From: JBBSOK01 sp965219125
Lineage (GTDB): Bacteria; Bacteroidota; Bacteroidia; Flavobacteriales; Flavobacteriaceae
Assembly (NCBI GenBank): GCA_965219125.1
Contig: CBDCMO010000001.1
Span: forward strand, 248,001-312,000
Length of the DNA stretch: 64,000 nucleotides
Direction of reading: 5' to 3'
Part shown: positions 27,957 through 37,205 of the stretch, one piece after another
How positions within the stretch are numbered: position 1 is the stretch's first letter
Layout of the letters: every line of letters starts with the position of its first letter
Position numbers and translations under genes: made by a program
Notes under the pieces: model-generated
Told to the model about the DNA's origin: nothing
Seen by the model: the letters and a program-made list of their open reading frames with translations, nothing else
Database searches by the model: none

Positions 27957-30377
27957 CTAATAATTCACATAAACAAATCCTAAAAATGGTTTTAGATATT
28001 CGGGATCGTTCAAGTCGAGAACATAATAATAAGTTCCAACAGGAACTAGGCTTTCTTTAAATAATAAGCCTGTGTTTGGAATACCTTTCCAAAAACCATC
28101 TTCGTTTGTGCCTTCGAATATTAAATTGCCATTTCGGGTATAAAGCTGAAGTGAAAAATTCTCGTAAATATTAAGCAGATTGCTTATTTCAAATTCATCG
28201 TTAATTGCATCATTATTTGGCGAAAAACCTTGTGGAATAATAGGTGCGCAATTTTCGGTTGCAATCAAAAACGAAGTTATTGTAAAACATATTTCATTTT
28301 CCAATCTCACAAAAATGGTTTGCGGGTTTGAAATGTTTTGATATTGTTGAATATCGATAATTGGATTTACATTTGAAGTTGCATTATCTAAACTTGTAAA
28401 ATAACTAATTACACCATTTCCTTCCGAAATAATAGTTGAATTTTGAACTGTTAAATCAAATGTTGCGATGTTAAAACCTTCGTTACATTTTTTAATATCT
28501 TGAAGTGCAGGAATTGGAGGAATACTTGCGAAAACAACTTGAATATTGAATGTATTATTGGTTTCATCCAATTCTTCAACTATGCCATTTCCGTTTCCAA
28601 TATCATCAACACCAAGTTTTAAGTTGAATGTTTCAGGTAAATTCTCGTCAATTTGAAACGTAATGGTTCCATTTTCGAAACCGCCAACTTCAATTATATT
28701 TTGTGTTTGGGATTGTGCGACCAAAATTTCATTTATATAAAAGGCAATTGGTGTTTGAGCCGGTAATGCTGATGTTCCGTTGGTATTGGCTATTGTATAT
28801 TCAACATTCAAATCGCGTTGGCGGCAGGCGTTTAAATTGTTGGTAACCGCAATTGTAGCATCGGGCAAATTGCAGTCAATTATTTTAACCGAAAAAGAAT
28901 CTGTGATAAAACAATCTTCATTTGCAACCCGAATAAAAATAAGCTGTGGATTTTCAGAAATTACGAATTCTTCAGTATTTACAATTGCATTTACGGCATT
29001 CTGCGCATCTTCAGCCGTTAGATAAAAAGTAATTATATCATCAACATCAAAACTATTTAATGCATCAAAAAGATTGAAGGTTTCAAAACCAACTACATCA
29101 CAATTTTCAAGGTTTTGAAGTGGGCCAATTGTTGGAATTATTTTTAAATGAATGGGCGTTTCATCTTCATTGTTGGTTTCATCCGTTTCATTAACAATAC
29201 CTTGGCCATTTCCGGTATCGTCAACAACAGCTTTCAAAATAAAATCTTGCGGAATGTTTGAGGGTATTGTTAATGCGATATTTCCATTTTCGCTACCATC
29301 GATTTCAATGTCGTTTACGGTTGCAGATTGGCCAATTAAAGTTTGATTTGCATAAAAAGCAATTGGCGTATTTGCAGGTAAAACCGCCGAACTATTTACG
29401 TTTGAAACTGTATAATTTAAATTCAATAAGCGACTGCCGCAACCAAGTCCGGCAATTGGTTGTGCAATTTCAATAGTTGCATCGGGCAATTCTGTATTTA
29501 AAACAGTAATAATATTGTTTACCATCACAAAATCTTGACCCGAAGTAAGTTTTATAGCCGCAGAAGTATCGCCCGTATTTATATAGTTTTCAATATTAAA
29601 AAAGTCTATATCCATATTGTACAAACCGTTATAATTTGTAAAACTATTGGTGCTGTTAAAGGCGTTGTCTGCTGGATTAAGTGGTGGATTGCTAATTATA
29701 TTGTTGTTTACCTGCAATGTTTCTTCAATTGCCAAACTGCGGTCGCCTTCCCAAGCCAGAAATCCTATTTTTGCTCCCGTTACATCAACAACATTAAGAT
29801 TATTGAGTGTAATATCTATTTCAAAATTTTGTGATGAAACACCTTCCAAGCCATCAAAAATTACAACTTGGTTAAGAGGCAACGAGGCTTCTTCATATAT
29901 TACAAAAACTGCCCAACCGCCAAAGTTTGTTCCTGTGCCGCCATTACTGGAACAATAGGGTTGAATTGCCTCTAACAGATCGAGATTGCTTAACGTATAA
30001 TCTGCATTTCCGAAAGTTTGAATTATAGAAGTAACATCAGCAAAAGCTGCAAAATAGGGCAAACCATTAAATTCTGCCAAAAATGTGCGTTGTGAAGTTA
30101 CCGTATTTCCCTGCAAAGAAACCGTTAAATCTCCCGTTCCCGAACCTGCCCAATAAAGATAGGCTGCAATTGGAGTTTGTGTGTTTGTAAGTTGAAAGTT
30201 AGCGCTGCTTTCGGTAAGAATACTGCAACCGTTTGATGAATTATTTTCTTCTTCATTTAACGTATTACCGAAAGCCAAATAATCATAATGACCATTAAAT
30301 TGCTGAAATAGGGTTATTTCCTGCGCATTGCAGAAATAGGTTAGAAGGCAACAAAACAGAAAAGTAATTTTTTTCAA
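27957..30377 (-). CDS. Surface protein with CARDB-like repeats and T9SS type B sorting domain
   Basis: An 806-residue exported protein: signal peptide 1-19, an N-terminal domain of about 280 residues (AAYLYWAGSGTGDLTV, YNGLYNMDIDFFNI), then two homologous beta-sandwich units at about 298-410 and 505-612 (each with LPDATI or PDATIE, LP(A)xTPIAFY, and a D(D)xGNGxGIVxExDETNN ending), each followed by a shorter segment with QTIFVR/QLIFIR. The last 95 residues (IIPQGFSPNNDAINDEFEI to GFVYVNY) are the gliding-motility-associated CHU_C type B signal for type IX secretion. An adhesin or matrix role is inferred. The duplicated module points to internal duplication. Confidence 0.9.
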   Translation of the reverse strand: MKKITFLFCCLLTYFCNAQEITLFQQFNGHYDYLAFGNTLNEEENNSSNGCSILTESSANFQLTNTQTPIAAYLYWAGSGTGDLTVSLQGNTVTSQRTFLAEFNGLPYFAAFADVTSIIQTFGNADYTLSNLDLLEAIQPYCSSNGGTGTNFGGWAVFVIYEEASLPLNQVVIFDGLEGVSSQNFEIDITLNNLNVVDVTGAKIGFLAWEGDRSLAIEETLQVNNNIISNPPLNPADNAFNSTNSFTNYNGLYNMDIDFFNIENYINTGDTSAAIKLTSGQDFVMVNNIITVLNTELPDATIEIAQPIAGLGCGSRLLNLNYTVSNVNSSAVLPANTPIAFYANQTLIGQSATVNDIEIDGSENGNIALTIPSNIPQDFILKAVVDDTGNGQGIVNETDETNNEDETPIHLKIIPTIGPLQNLENCDVVGFETFNLFDALNSFDVDDIITFYLTAEDAQNAVNAIVNTEEFVISENPQLIFIRVANEDCFITDSFSVKIIDCNLPDATIAVTNNLNACRQRDLNVEYTIANTNGTSALPAQTPIAFYINEILVAQSQTQNIIEVGGFENGTITFQIDENLPETFNLKLGVDDIGNGNGIVEELDETNNTFNIQVVFASIPPIPALQDIKKCNEGFNIATFDLTVQNSTIISEGNGVISYFTSLDNATSNVNPIIDIQQYQNISNPQTIFVRLENEICFTITSFLIATENCAPIIPQGFSPNNDAINDEFEISNLLNIYENFSLQLYTRNGNLIFEGTNEDGFWKGIPNTGLLFKESLVPVGTYYYVLDLNDPEYLKPFLGFVYVNY

Positions 30378-30445
30378 GAATAGGCAACGCTATGATTATC
30401 TGTTAAATATACTAAATATTTGTTCAGATTGCGTTTTATTCGAAA

Positions 30446-31285
30446 TTATAAGTCGCGCCTTCTCAATATTAAATAAGACCAATAAACGAAAAGAAATGTC
30501 CAAAACAAGACTATTAATACAGTTGTCCATTGTACATTATAATCTTTTAAAAAATAATCTGTCCCCAATTGATTTGCAGCAGATTTTACAGCGCCCAATC
30601 TGCTAAAAGGCTCTACAATAAGGTTACTCATAGATTCCAACGGAAAAAATTGGGTTACGTTTGAAGCAATGTCCGTGCCTTTAAAAAATTTAAAAGCCAA
30701 TAAGCTGTAAACAATTTTTTCGAAAATAAACCAGATAAAAAGAAAGCCCAAAGCGAAGGCAGAACGTTTTACCAAAACGCCCAAAAACAGGCAAAATGAA
30801 AAGAAACCAATCAACTTTACAAAGTATGCCAACAGGTATTCAAGATCACTGAAAATAATGCTAATCTCTTTATAATCTGAAAATATGAGGCCCAAAATCA
30901 TTGAAATAATAAACACGAAAATTGTTGAAGCAAGCGCAAAAAGAATTACCGTTATAAATTTGGAAAGGACAAATTCCCGTTTGCTTAAACCATCAATTAA
31001 ATTTTGTTTTATTGTGTTGTAGCTATATTCATTACTCATCATACTCACAATTACTATTGCGAGAAAAAGTTTGAGCATTGCCGCAATATATGTGTTGAAA
31101 TGCCAAATGAATGGAAAGTTGAAAATGCCTTGGTCCGCGACACGAAAACTAAAATCTCCCAACGGAATATTGATGGAAACAATTAAAGCAATAAATGTTA
31201 TAAGTATAAAATAAACAATGCTAATTACTTTCGCAGAGCGATTGTAACGTAATTTTTGCAGTTCAATATTTAAAAGTCGTAACAT
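30446..31285 (-). CDS. ABC-2 type transporter permease
   Basis: A 279-residue membrane protein with about six hydrophobic helices (VISIVYFILITFIALIVSI, ILFALASTIFVFIISMILGLIF, LIGFFSFCLFLGVLVKR, TTVLIVLFWTFLFVYWSYLIL). It begins with LRLLNIELQKLRYNRSAKV, the usual cytosolic amphipathic start of ABC-2 permeases paired with a drug/lipid-type ATPase. It lies 5 nt downstream of the ATPase gene, so they form one operon. Its substrate is unknown. Confidence 0.88.
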   Translation of the reverse strand: MLRLLNIELQKLRYNRSAKVISIVYFILITFIALIVSINIPLGDFSFRVADQGIFNFPFIWHFNTYIAAMLKLFLAIVIVSMMSNEYSYNTIKQNLIDGLSKREFVLSKFITVILFALASTIFVFIISMILGLIFSDYKEISIIFSDLEYLLAYFVKLIGFFSFCLFLGVLVKRSAFALGFLFIWFIFEKIVYSLLAFKFFKGTDIASNVTQFFPLESMSNLIVEPFSRLGAVKSAANQLGTDYFLKDYNVQWTTVLIVLFWTFLFVYWSYLILRRRDL

Positions 31286-31290
31286 CGTGG

Positions 31291-32187
31291 TTAGTTTTGT
31301 TTGGTAAGCTGTAAAAATTGTTCTTCAAGACTTTCTTTGCGCTTTACCAAATGCGAAAGATAAATACCATTTTCAAAAAGCATTTTGTTGAAAGTTGCAC
31401 TTTCCAATGGCTCTTTTAAATAAGCAATAAGCGAGTCGTTCTCTTCTTTTAAATTTCCGAAAGAAGGATTGTTTGCCAAAAGTTCTTTAAGCCTTGGCAT
31501 ATCGTTGCATTGAAGAATGAAGAAACCGTAGCTTGAATTCATAGCCTCTACACTGCCAGTGTACAGGCTATGACCTTGGCGTAAAATAACTACGTGCGTA
31601 CAAACCTTTTCAACCTCGTCCAACAAATGCGACGCCAATAAAATGGTCGTTCCTTTTGAAGCAATTACTTTAATAATTTCACGAATTTGATGGATTCCCT
31701 GCGGATCTAAACCATTTGTTGGTTCGTCAAGTATTAAAATTTCAGGTTCATTAAGCAAAGCCGAAGCAATTGCCAAACGCTGTTTCATTCCCAGAGAAAA
31801 GGTACTGAATTTACTATTTTGCCTTTCCAACAAGCCAACAATATTGAGTTTTTCTTGAATTTTAGTAGGAGGAACTTCCTTTATTTTACAAACCAATTCA
31901 AGATTCTGTTTGGCCGTCATATAAGGGTAAAAGTTTGGTCTTTCAATAATTGCTCCAACTTTCTTCAGCGCATCGTGGTCTGTAACCTTACCATCAAACC
32001 ATTTAAAATCTCCCGAAGTCTTGTTTACAACACTTAAAACGATTCCTAAGGTTGTGCTTTTTCCGCTGCCATTTGGTCCTAAAATACCGTACACATTTCC
32101 TTTTTCAATTGAAAAGGACAGGTCGTTTACGGCTGTAACATTGCCATATTTTTTTGTAAGATGGTTTATTGTTAGTATAGTTTGCAT
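31291..32187 (-). CDS. ABC transporter ATP-binding protein
   Basis: A 298-residue ATPase that energises the downstream ABC-2 permease. Walker A is GILGPNGSGKSTTLGI, the signature is FSLGMKQRLAIASALL, and Walker B is ILILDEPTNGLDPQG, followed by the H-loop ILLASHLLDEVEKV. A C-terminal extension of about 80 residues is typical of ABC-2 exporters (e.g. bacitracin-export BcrA type). The upstream gap 32188-32415 has no gene but holds GTGATTCGTG repeats. Confidence 0.95.
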   Translation of the reverse strand: MQTILTINHLTKKYGNVTAVNDLSFSIEKGNVYGILGPNGSGKSTTLGIVLSVVNKTSGDFKWFDGKVTDHDALKKVGAIIERPNFYPYMTAKQNLELVCKIKEVPPTKIQEKLNIVGLLERQNSKFSTFSLGMKQRLAIASALLNEPEILILDEPTNGLDPQGIHQIREIIKVIASKGTTILLASHLLDEVEKVCTHVVILRQGHSLYTGSVEAMNSSYGFFILQCNDMPRLKELLANNPSFGNLKEENDSLIAYLKEPLESATFNKMLFENGIYLSHLVKRKESLEEQFLQLTKQN

Positions 32188-32260
32188 TTTTGAAGTTGGT
32201 TTATAATTTGACGAGCGGATCTTCTTATTGTTACGTTGGAATGTTGAATTCGTTATTTAG

Positions 32261-32298
32261 TGATTCGTGAATACGTGATTCGTTAAATCGTTAATTAG
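32261..32298. repeat. Tandem GTGATTCGT / TCGTTAA repeats
   Basis: TGATTCGTGAATACGTGATTCGT followed by TAAATCGTTAATTAG is a short tandem array in the 228-nt gap between divergent-order minus-strand genes. No regulatory role can be read from it. Confidence 0.5.
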
Positions 32299-32415
32299 TA
32301 TCGAGAAGTTAGATTTTCGAAGTAATAAAGTAACCAATTAACGAAACTCAAAGAAACAAATTAATACACTGTCAACTAATCAAAATCTACTCAAAACTGG
32401 GACTGTGACAGCAAA

Positions 32416-33474
32416 CTAACTTTTCTCTTCTTTGTTGAAATAAACCAAATAATAATACATCTGCTTTTCTTCGTCCCAGCCTTTTTCAACAAACTTTTCG
32501 GCGCTTTCTGGATTTATAAAATCTAGCTTTATTTGAATGTGTGTATCAAGGTTGATCACACTTTTAATTTTTTTTCGGGCAGCGGTTACGGCTGTATTTG
32601 CAATTGGAAATGTTGTTAAATCTTCAATACTGTATTTTGGTGCCTTTTCAGATTTGTAATGTCTAAATTCGGGCATTAAATCCGGGTTTGAAATTACCTC
32701 ATTCATAAATGCGGTTTCTTCAAAATTATCGTTTTTGGCAAAATGGTTTACGGCGCGGTTCATAAATAAAACTTCTTGTTGCTTATCTTCAGCTGGCAAA
32801 ACCACATCTTTCGCAAAATCCTGCACAAATTTCAGATACTTTTTCGTGTGAAAATTATCATCGGCAAGCGCTTCAACACCAAGAAAATTTTCTAACCAAT
32901 ATTTGGCGTCGTAACGGTTGCTATCTACCGAAAGAATTTTGTAACCAACTTCCTTTTCTGCTTCAAAAATTAGGCAACCTTTGTCCAATTTATTCAAGTT
33001 AACGCCTTGTTTTAAAATTGCATCTAATTGATTTTCTTGTTCAGAAAATTGAAGAAAATCTTGTTTCAATTCACTTTTAAAAATCCCGATAGCGCGAACT
33101 TTTTTGTTGTCTAACTGCATTCCTTCAAAAAAGCCGATATAAACTTCACCACTTTTAATATGTGGATGTGTTGCTTGCTCAAATAAATGGTTGGCAATTT
33201 TTTTACTTTGAAGATGGATTGTTTCTGGCTCATTGAAAATTTCTTCAATCATTGGGAAAAGCCCGTGAAACTCCAAATCTGCTTCGTGCGCAAAATGAAA
33301 GTAATTTTCCTCTTTATCTCGAAATGGTTTCAGAAAAAATTCCTTCAACAAAGGCGTAATTTCATCGCTCATTTTATACGGATTTTCAGAAAGAAAAATG
33401 GCTTCATTTCTACTCTTATTACCAACGCGGTGAATTGATAAAGATTCTATGTGTGCACTGAAAAGGTTGATCAT
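32416..33474 (-). CDS. Nucleoid-associated protein (NdpA/YejK family)
   Basis: A 352-residue protein of the 37-kDa nucleoid-associated family. It matches the family in length and pattern: an N-terminal LFSAHIESLSIHRVGNK, a helical first half, GEVYIGFFEGMQLDNKKVRAIGIFKSE in the middle, and a C-terminal SAEKFVEKGWDEEKQMYYYLVYF. It is likely cytosolic and DNA-associated. It stands as a single gene; the next gene in the same direction is more than 100 nt away. Confidence 0.85.
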   Translation of the reverse strand: MINLFSAHIESLSIHRVGNKSRNEAIFLSENPYKMSDEITPLLKEFFLKPFRDKEENYFHFAHEADLEFHGLFPMIEEIFNEPETIHLQSKKIANHLFEQATHPHIKSGEVYIGFFEGMQLDNKKVRAIGIFKSELKQDFLQFSEQENQLDAILKQGVNLNKLDKGCLIFEAEKEVGYKILSVDSNRYDAKYWLENFLGVEALADDNFHTKKYLKFVQDFAKDVVLPAEDKQQEVLFMNRAVNHFAKNDNFEETAFMNEVISNPDLMPEFRHYKSEKAPKYSIEDLTTFPIANTAVTAARKKIKSVINLDTHIQIKLDFINPESAEKFVEKGWDEEKQMYYYLVYFNKEEKS

Positions 33475-33592
33475 TTATTTAATTATGAATTAAATTATAA
33501 ATTTTTGACATTAAAAATCAAAATCGTAGGTATTATAAATTTTTGGAAGAATGTACTTCATTGATAATTCTGAATTCAGCATTCTGAATTGA

Positions 33593-34102
33593 TCAATTCC
33601 AATTCTCGTCGAAATCTAGATTATCGTAATCTTCTGGGTCTAGATCAAATTCTTCTTCGTAATTACCATCGTCAAGTTCTTCGCCAATAAATTCTTTTTC
33701 GGGTGCTTCGGCAGGTACTTGACCTTGCGAAAACATTAAGTTTGGATAAGTCATTCCGAATTCGGCTTCGGTAACTTCGGCAAGTTCGACCATAAATGTC
33801 CAAAGGTTCAAAAGATCGTAAACGTAGATAAGTTTGGTTTGGTCTTCGTGAACGATGTCTTCCAAAATTGTTTCGCCCATTGTTTTTAAATCGCCTGTTT
33901 CTTCAATATCAAATAGCGCAATTTCTTCGCCTTGTCCCCACATTTCGTCACTTACATAAAAAGATGCCATCTCGGTTCCATCAAAACCAAATGCTTGGAT
34001 AATTGCATTGTGAAGGTCTTCTGCTGTTGCATTTTCTTCAATTTCTATATCTCGGAAAACATCTTCGTCCGTATCTAATATTACTCTAAATCTGTAAATC
34101 AT
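33593..34102 (-). CDS. pRiA4b ORF-3-like (IS1096 passenger TnpR-like) domain protein
   Basis: A 169-residue protein. The N-terminal part (MIYRFRVILDTDEDVFRDIEIEENATAEDLHNAIIQAFGFDGTEMASFYVS) matches the plasmid pRiA4b ORF-3 domain. The C-terminus is strongly acidic with Asp/Glu-Glu-Tyr runs (GNYEEEFDLDPEDYDN), so the protein has a very low isoelectric point. Although the domain was named from mobile-element passengers, chromosomal copies are common in Bacteroidota and no IS hallmark is present here. Function unknown. Confidence 0.8.
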   Translation of the reverse strand: MIYRFRVILDTDEDVFRDIEIEENATAEDLHNAIIQAFGFDGTEMASFYVSDEMWGQGEEIALFDIEETGDLKTMGETILEDIVHEDQTKLIYVYDLLNLWTFMVELAEVTEAEFGMTYPNLMFSQGQVPAEAPEKEFIGEELDDGNYEEEFDLDPEDYDNLDFDENWN

Positions 34103-34134
34103 TTTTTAAAAATTTGGAAAGCAAAGGTATAACT

Positions 34135-35151
34135 TTAAAGCGTTCTTTTGGGTTGAAATGCCTGTAACAATATATAAAATTGAAGTCCGAAAAATAACGT
34201 TGCCAATATTAAATGAAGTGGTTGCGAAAAAAATGGAAAGTCAAAATAATACATTGTAATTCCTATAAATACTTCTATTAATAATAATAACAGCATTAGG
34301 TTCATATTTTGAAAACCGAATTTTTTCTTTCGGTTTAAATTCCATAGAAATAACGTGGTAAAAACAACCAATATTGAGAATGAGCGATGAATGTAAAATA
34401 ATAGAGTTGGAGTTTGAAGCCAGAGCGATTTATCGTCATAACCTACAATATTTTTTTGTTCATCCACAAATTCTCGAACCTGTGTGCCGAGAATTATTTG
34501 AATGAATGTAAGAAGTAAAGCAAAAATTATCACAGTTTTAAACTTTTTTGAAACAAAATAAACATCGTTTTCTTCTCGTGAAATATATAATAAATACAAT
34601 AAAACTGCGACAATTACCAATGCCATTACCATATGAATGGTGATTTTTACGGGTGCCAATACCGAATAAACCACCGTTGCGCCAAGCCATGCTTGAAAAC
34701 CCAGCATTAATACACTTAAACAGGAAAGTATGGTAATACGTTTTTTAGTGTTCCATTTTTTGAAGGATAAAACCGCCATTATTAAGATTGCAATGCCGGA
34801 AAGCGCCCCAAAAAGTCTATTTATATATTCAATCCAAGTGTGCCAAACGTTGAAAGTTGCATAATCGTGTTTTGTGTATAGCTGCCAATTGGCTTCTTTA
34901 AAATTTTCTGAAGTAGTAAAATTGTCTTTTGCTACTTGAAGCGTTTCATTGTGAATAATTACTTGCCCTTTTTCAAAATCTCGATTTGGTGACCATTCCA
35001 ATTCTGTAATATCGGTTGGTGGAATGTAGTATCCGAAACATTTTGGCCAATCTGGACAACCCATTCCAGATCCCGTCATACGCACCATTGCACCTGCAAT
35101 AATTACTAGATAAACTAATATAAGCGATATTTTTACAAACTTTCTATACAT
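34135..35151 (-). CDS. ctaA: Heme A synthase (COX15/CtaA family)
   Basis: A 338-residue integral membrane protein that oxidises heme O to heme A for aa3-type cytochrome oxidase. Eight hydrophobic segments are visible. The N-terminal signature VRMTGSGMGCPDWPKC contains the conserved Cys pair region, and conserved histidines lie in FNVWHTWIEYINRL, VKITIHMVMAL, LLFYIHRSFSILV and SQPLHLILATL, consistent with two heme sites. The gene follows the CCA transferase on the minus strand with a 5-nt gap, so they may be co-transcribed. It indicates an aerobic organism with heme A. Confidence 0.93.
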   Translation of the reverse strand: MYRKFVKISLILVYLVIIAGAMVRMTGSGMGCPDWPKCFGYYIPPTDITELEWSPNRDFEKGQVIIHNETLQVAKDNFTTSENFKEANWQLYTKHDYATFNVWHTWIEYINRLFGALSGIAILIMAVLSFKKWNTKKRITILSCLSVLMLGFQAWLGATVVYSVLAPVKITIHMVMALVIVAVLLYLLYISREENDVYFVSKKFKTVIIFALLLTFIQIILGTQVREFVDEQKNIVGYDDKSLWLQTPTLLFYIHRSFSILVVFTTLFLWNLNRKKKFGFQNMNLMLLLLLIEVFIGITMYYFDFPFFSQPLHLILATLFFGLQFYILLQAFQPKRTL

Positions 35152-35156
35152 TTCTT

Positions 35157-36590
35157 TTAGCTGGCGGTCAATCCTAATTCTTCACCTTTTTTCAACATAA
35201 AATCTTTCGCTGCTTCATAGTCATTTTCAATTTCGCCTTCTAAAATTGCTTCCTTTATAGCATCTTTTATTAAGCCGATTTCCCGTGAAGGCTTTAATTT
35301 GAATGTTTCCATAATTTCTTCGCCCGAAACGGGCGGTTGGAAATTACGAATGTGATCTCGCTCTTCAACTTCAACAATTTTATCGCGAACCAATTGAAAA
35401 TTGGCGTGGTATTTTTTAAATTTATTTGGATTTTTCGTTGTTATATCCGCCTCGCAAAGTATCATTAAGTCTTCAACGTTTTCGCCTGCATCAAATATTA
35501 AACGTCTCACTGCGCTGTCTGTAACTTCGGTCGCCAAAACTATTGGGCGAGAACTCATCAACACCATTTTTTGAACGAATTTCATTTTATCGTTCAAAGG
35601 CATTTTAAGACGTTTAAATAATTTGTAAACCATTTTGCTGCCCACAAATTCGTGTGCGTGAAATGTCCAACCAATTTTTTTATCAAAACGTTTTGTTGGC
35701 GCTTTGCCAATATCGTGAAGCAACGCAGCCCAGCGCAAATACAGATCGTCCGTAGTTTGGCAAATATTATCTACAACTTCCAGCGTATGCCAAAAATTAT
35801 CTTTGTGGCGTTGTCCTTCTTTTTCATCTATGCCTTGTAGGGCAATTAATTCAGGTAAAATAAAAGGTAATAATCCTGTTTTGTGAAGCAGCGCAAAACC
35901 TTTCGATGGAACTTCGGAAAGTAAAATTTTATTCAATTCGTCCACAATACGTTCTTGGGAAATTATCTTGATTCTTTCCGCATTTTTGGTGATTGAAACG
36001 AGCGAATTTTCTTCAATCGTAAAGTCTAATTGGGTGGCGAATCTGATTGCTCGCAACATTCTTAAGGGATCGTCACTGTAAGTAATGTTTGGATCTAGCG
36101 GGGTTTTTATTACTTTGTTTTCCAAATCCTGCAAGCCGTTAAAAGGATCGAGCAGCGTTCCAAAATCCGCTTCGTTTAGACTTAATGCGAGTGCATTTAT
36201 AGTAAAATCACGGCGGTTTTGGTCGTCTTCCAATGTGCCATTTTCAACTGCGGGATTACGGCTATTTTCGCTGTAACTTTCTTTACGGGCTCCAACAAAT
36301 TCAAGCTCAATGCCATTAGTTTTTAGCATTGCCGTGCCGTAGGTTTTAAATACGGCAACTTTTGGTTTGTTTGGTAAAAGTTTTGAAACTTCTTCGGCCA
36401 ATTCAATTCCGCTTCCAACGGCTACAATATCAATATCTTTGGCATCGCCGCGTTTTAAGAAATAATCGCGTACATAACCGCCAATTACATACGTGTCTAA
36501 ATTTAGATTTGTAGCTGCTTGGGATAGCTTTCTAAACAAGGGGTTTTTTAAAGCTGAAGTATGTTTTTGAATTTGCATTTTTTTACTCAC
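35157..36590 (-). CDS. CCA tRNA nucleotidyltransferase with HD domain
   Basis: A 477-residue protein with an N-terminal polymerase-beta-type nucleotidyltransferase domain (YVIGGYVRDYFLK and the catalytic DIDIVAVG), the neck region RRDFTINALALS and DPLRMLRAIRFATQ, and a C-terminal HD phosphohydrolase domain (RWAALLHDIGKAPT). It adds or repairs the CCA tail of tRNAs, consistent with the tRNA-Pro gene in this window lacking an encoded CCA. It is encoded immediately upstream of heme A synthase. Confidence 0.94.
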   Translation of the reverse strand: MSKKMQIQKHTSALKNPLFRKLSQAATNLNLDTYVIGGYVRDYFLKRGDAKDIDIVAVGSGIELAEEVSKLLPNKPKVAVFKTYGTAMLKTNGIELEFVGARKESYSENSRNPAVENGTLEDDQNRRDFTINALALSLNEADFGTLLDPFNGLQDLENKVIKTPLDPNITYSDDPLRMLRAIRFATQLDFTIEENSLVSITKNAERIKIISQERIVDELNKILLSEVPSKGFALLHKTGLLPFILPELIALQGIDEKEGQRHKDNFWHTLEVVDNICQTTDDLYLRWAALLHDIGKAPTKRFDKKIGWTFHAHEFVGSKMVYKLFKRLKMPLNDKMKFVQKMVLMSSRPIVLATEVTDSAVRRLIFDAGENVEDLMILCEADITTKNPNKFKKYHANFQLVRDKIVEVEERDHIRNFQPPVSGEEIMETFKLKPSREIGLIKDAIKEAILEGEIENDYEAAKDFMLKKGEELGLTAS

Positions 36591-36644
36591 AAAGGCCTAA
36601 AAAAAACCGTGTTTGACTCAAAAAATAGAATGGAATTTTAAAAT

Positions 36645-37205
36645 TTACTCTCTAATTACCTTAACGGAACCATCATTCTTCAACTTAATGATTGCCGACG
36701 GTTTGCCCATTTTTTTTGTGCGATGCAAATTTACGACATAGTCCACGCCTTCCAAAATCTCTTTTGGTATTTCTGCGAAGTTTTTGGGTGTTTTTTGACC
36801 GCTAATATTTGCTGAGGTAGAAACTAATGCTTTTCGTAATTTTTTCAACAAAAGTGTGCAAAAATCGTCGGATGTCACTCTAATTCCTAAACTGTTATCT
36901 TCGGCAATAATATTTTCAGCAACTCTAATTGGGTCGTCAAAAATTATAGTTGTTGGTTTGTCTGCATAACGCAAAATATCATACGCAACTTCGGGTACAT
37001 TTTCTACGTATTCCTGTAATTGCTTGTAATCGTGCACAAGGCAAATCATACTTTTACTATCTGCGCGCTGTTTCAGTTTATAAATTTTATCGATAGCCTC
37101 TGCATTTGTGGCGTCGCAGCCAATACCCCAAACGGTATCTGTTGGGTATAAAATTATTCCGCCTTTTTTAAGGACGTTTAGGCAATTTTCAATTTCAGTT
37201 TTCAT
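36645..37205 (-). CDS. L-threonylcarbamoyladenylate synthase (TsaC/Sua5/YrdC type)
   Basis: A 186-residue single-domain protein that makes threonylcarbamoyl-AMP for the t6A modification of ANN-decoding tRNAs. It has the typical GGIILYPTDTVWGIGCDATN opening, KQRADSKSMICLVHD and LRKALVSTSANISGQ segments. It lacks the extra C-terminal Sua5 domain, so it is the short TsaC/YciO-like form. Its start overlaps the preceding GT2 gene by 11 nt, so the two are translationally coupled, though functionally unrelated. Confidence 0.92.
   Translation of the reverse strand: MKTEIENCLNVLKKGGIILYPTDTVWGIGCDATNAEAIDKIYKLKQRADSKSMICLVHDYKQLQEYVENVPEVAYDILRYADKPTTIIFDDPIRVAENIIAEDNSLGIRVTSDDFCTLLLKKLRKALVSTSANISGQKTPKNFAEIPKEILEGVDYVVNLHRTKKMGKPSAIIKLKNDGSVKVIRE

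Noticed and set aside
33593..34102. pRiA4b ORF-3-like gene as a transposon remnant
   Set aside because: No inverted repeats, transposase or target duplication nearby; the gene is intact and the domain is common in chromosomes of this phylum.
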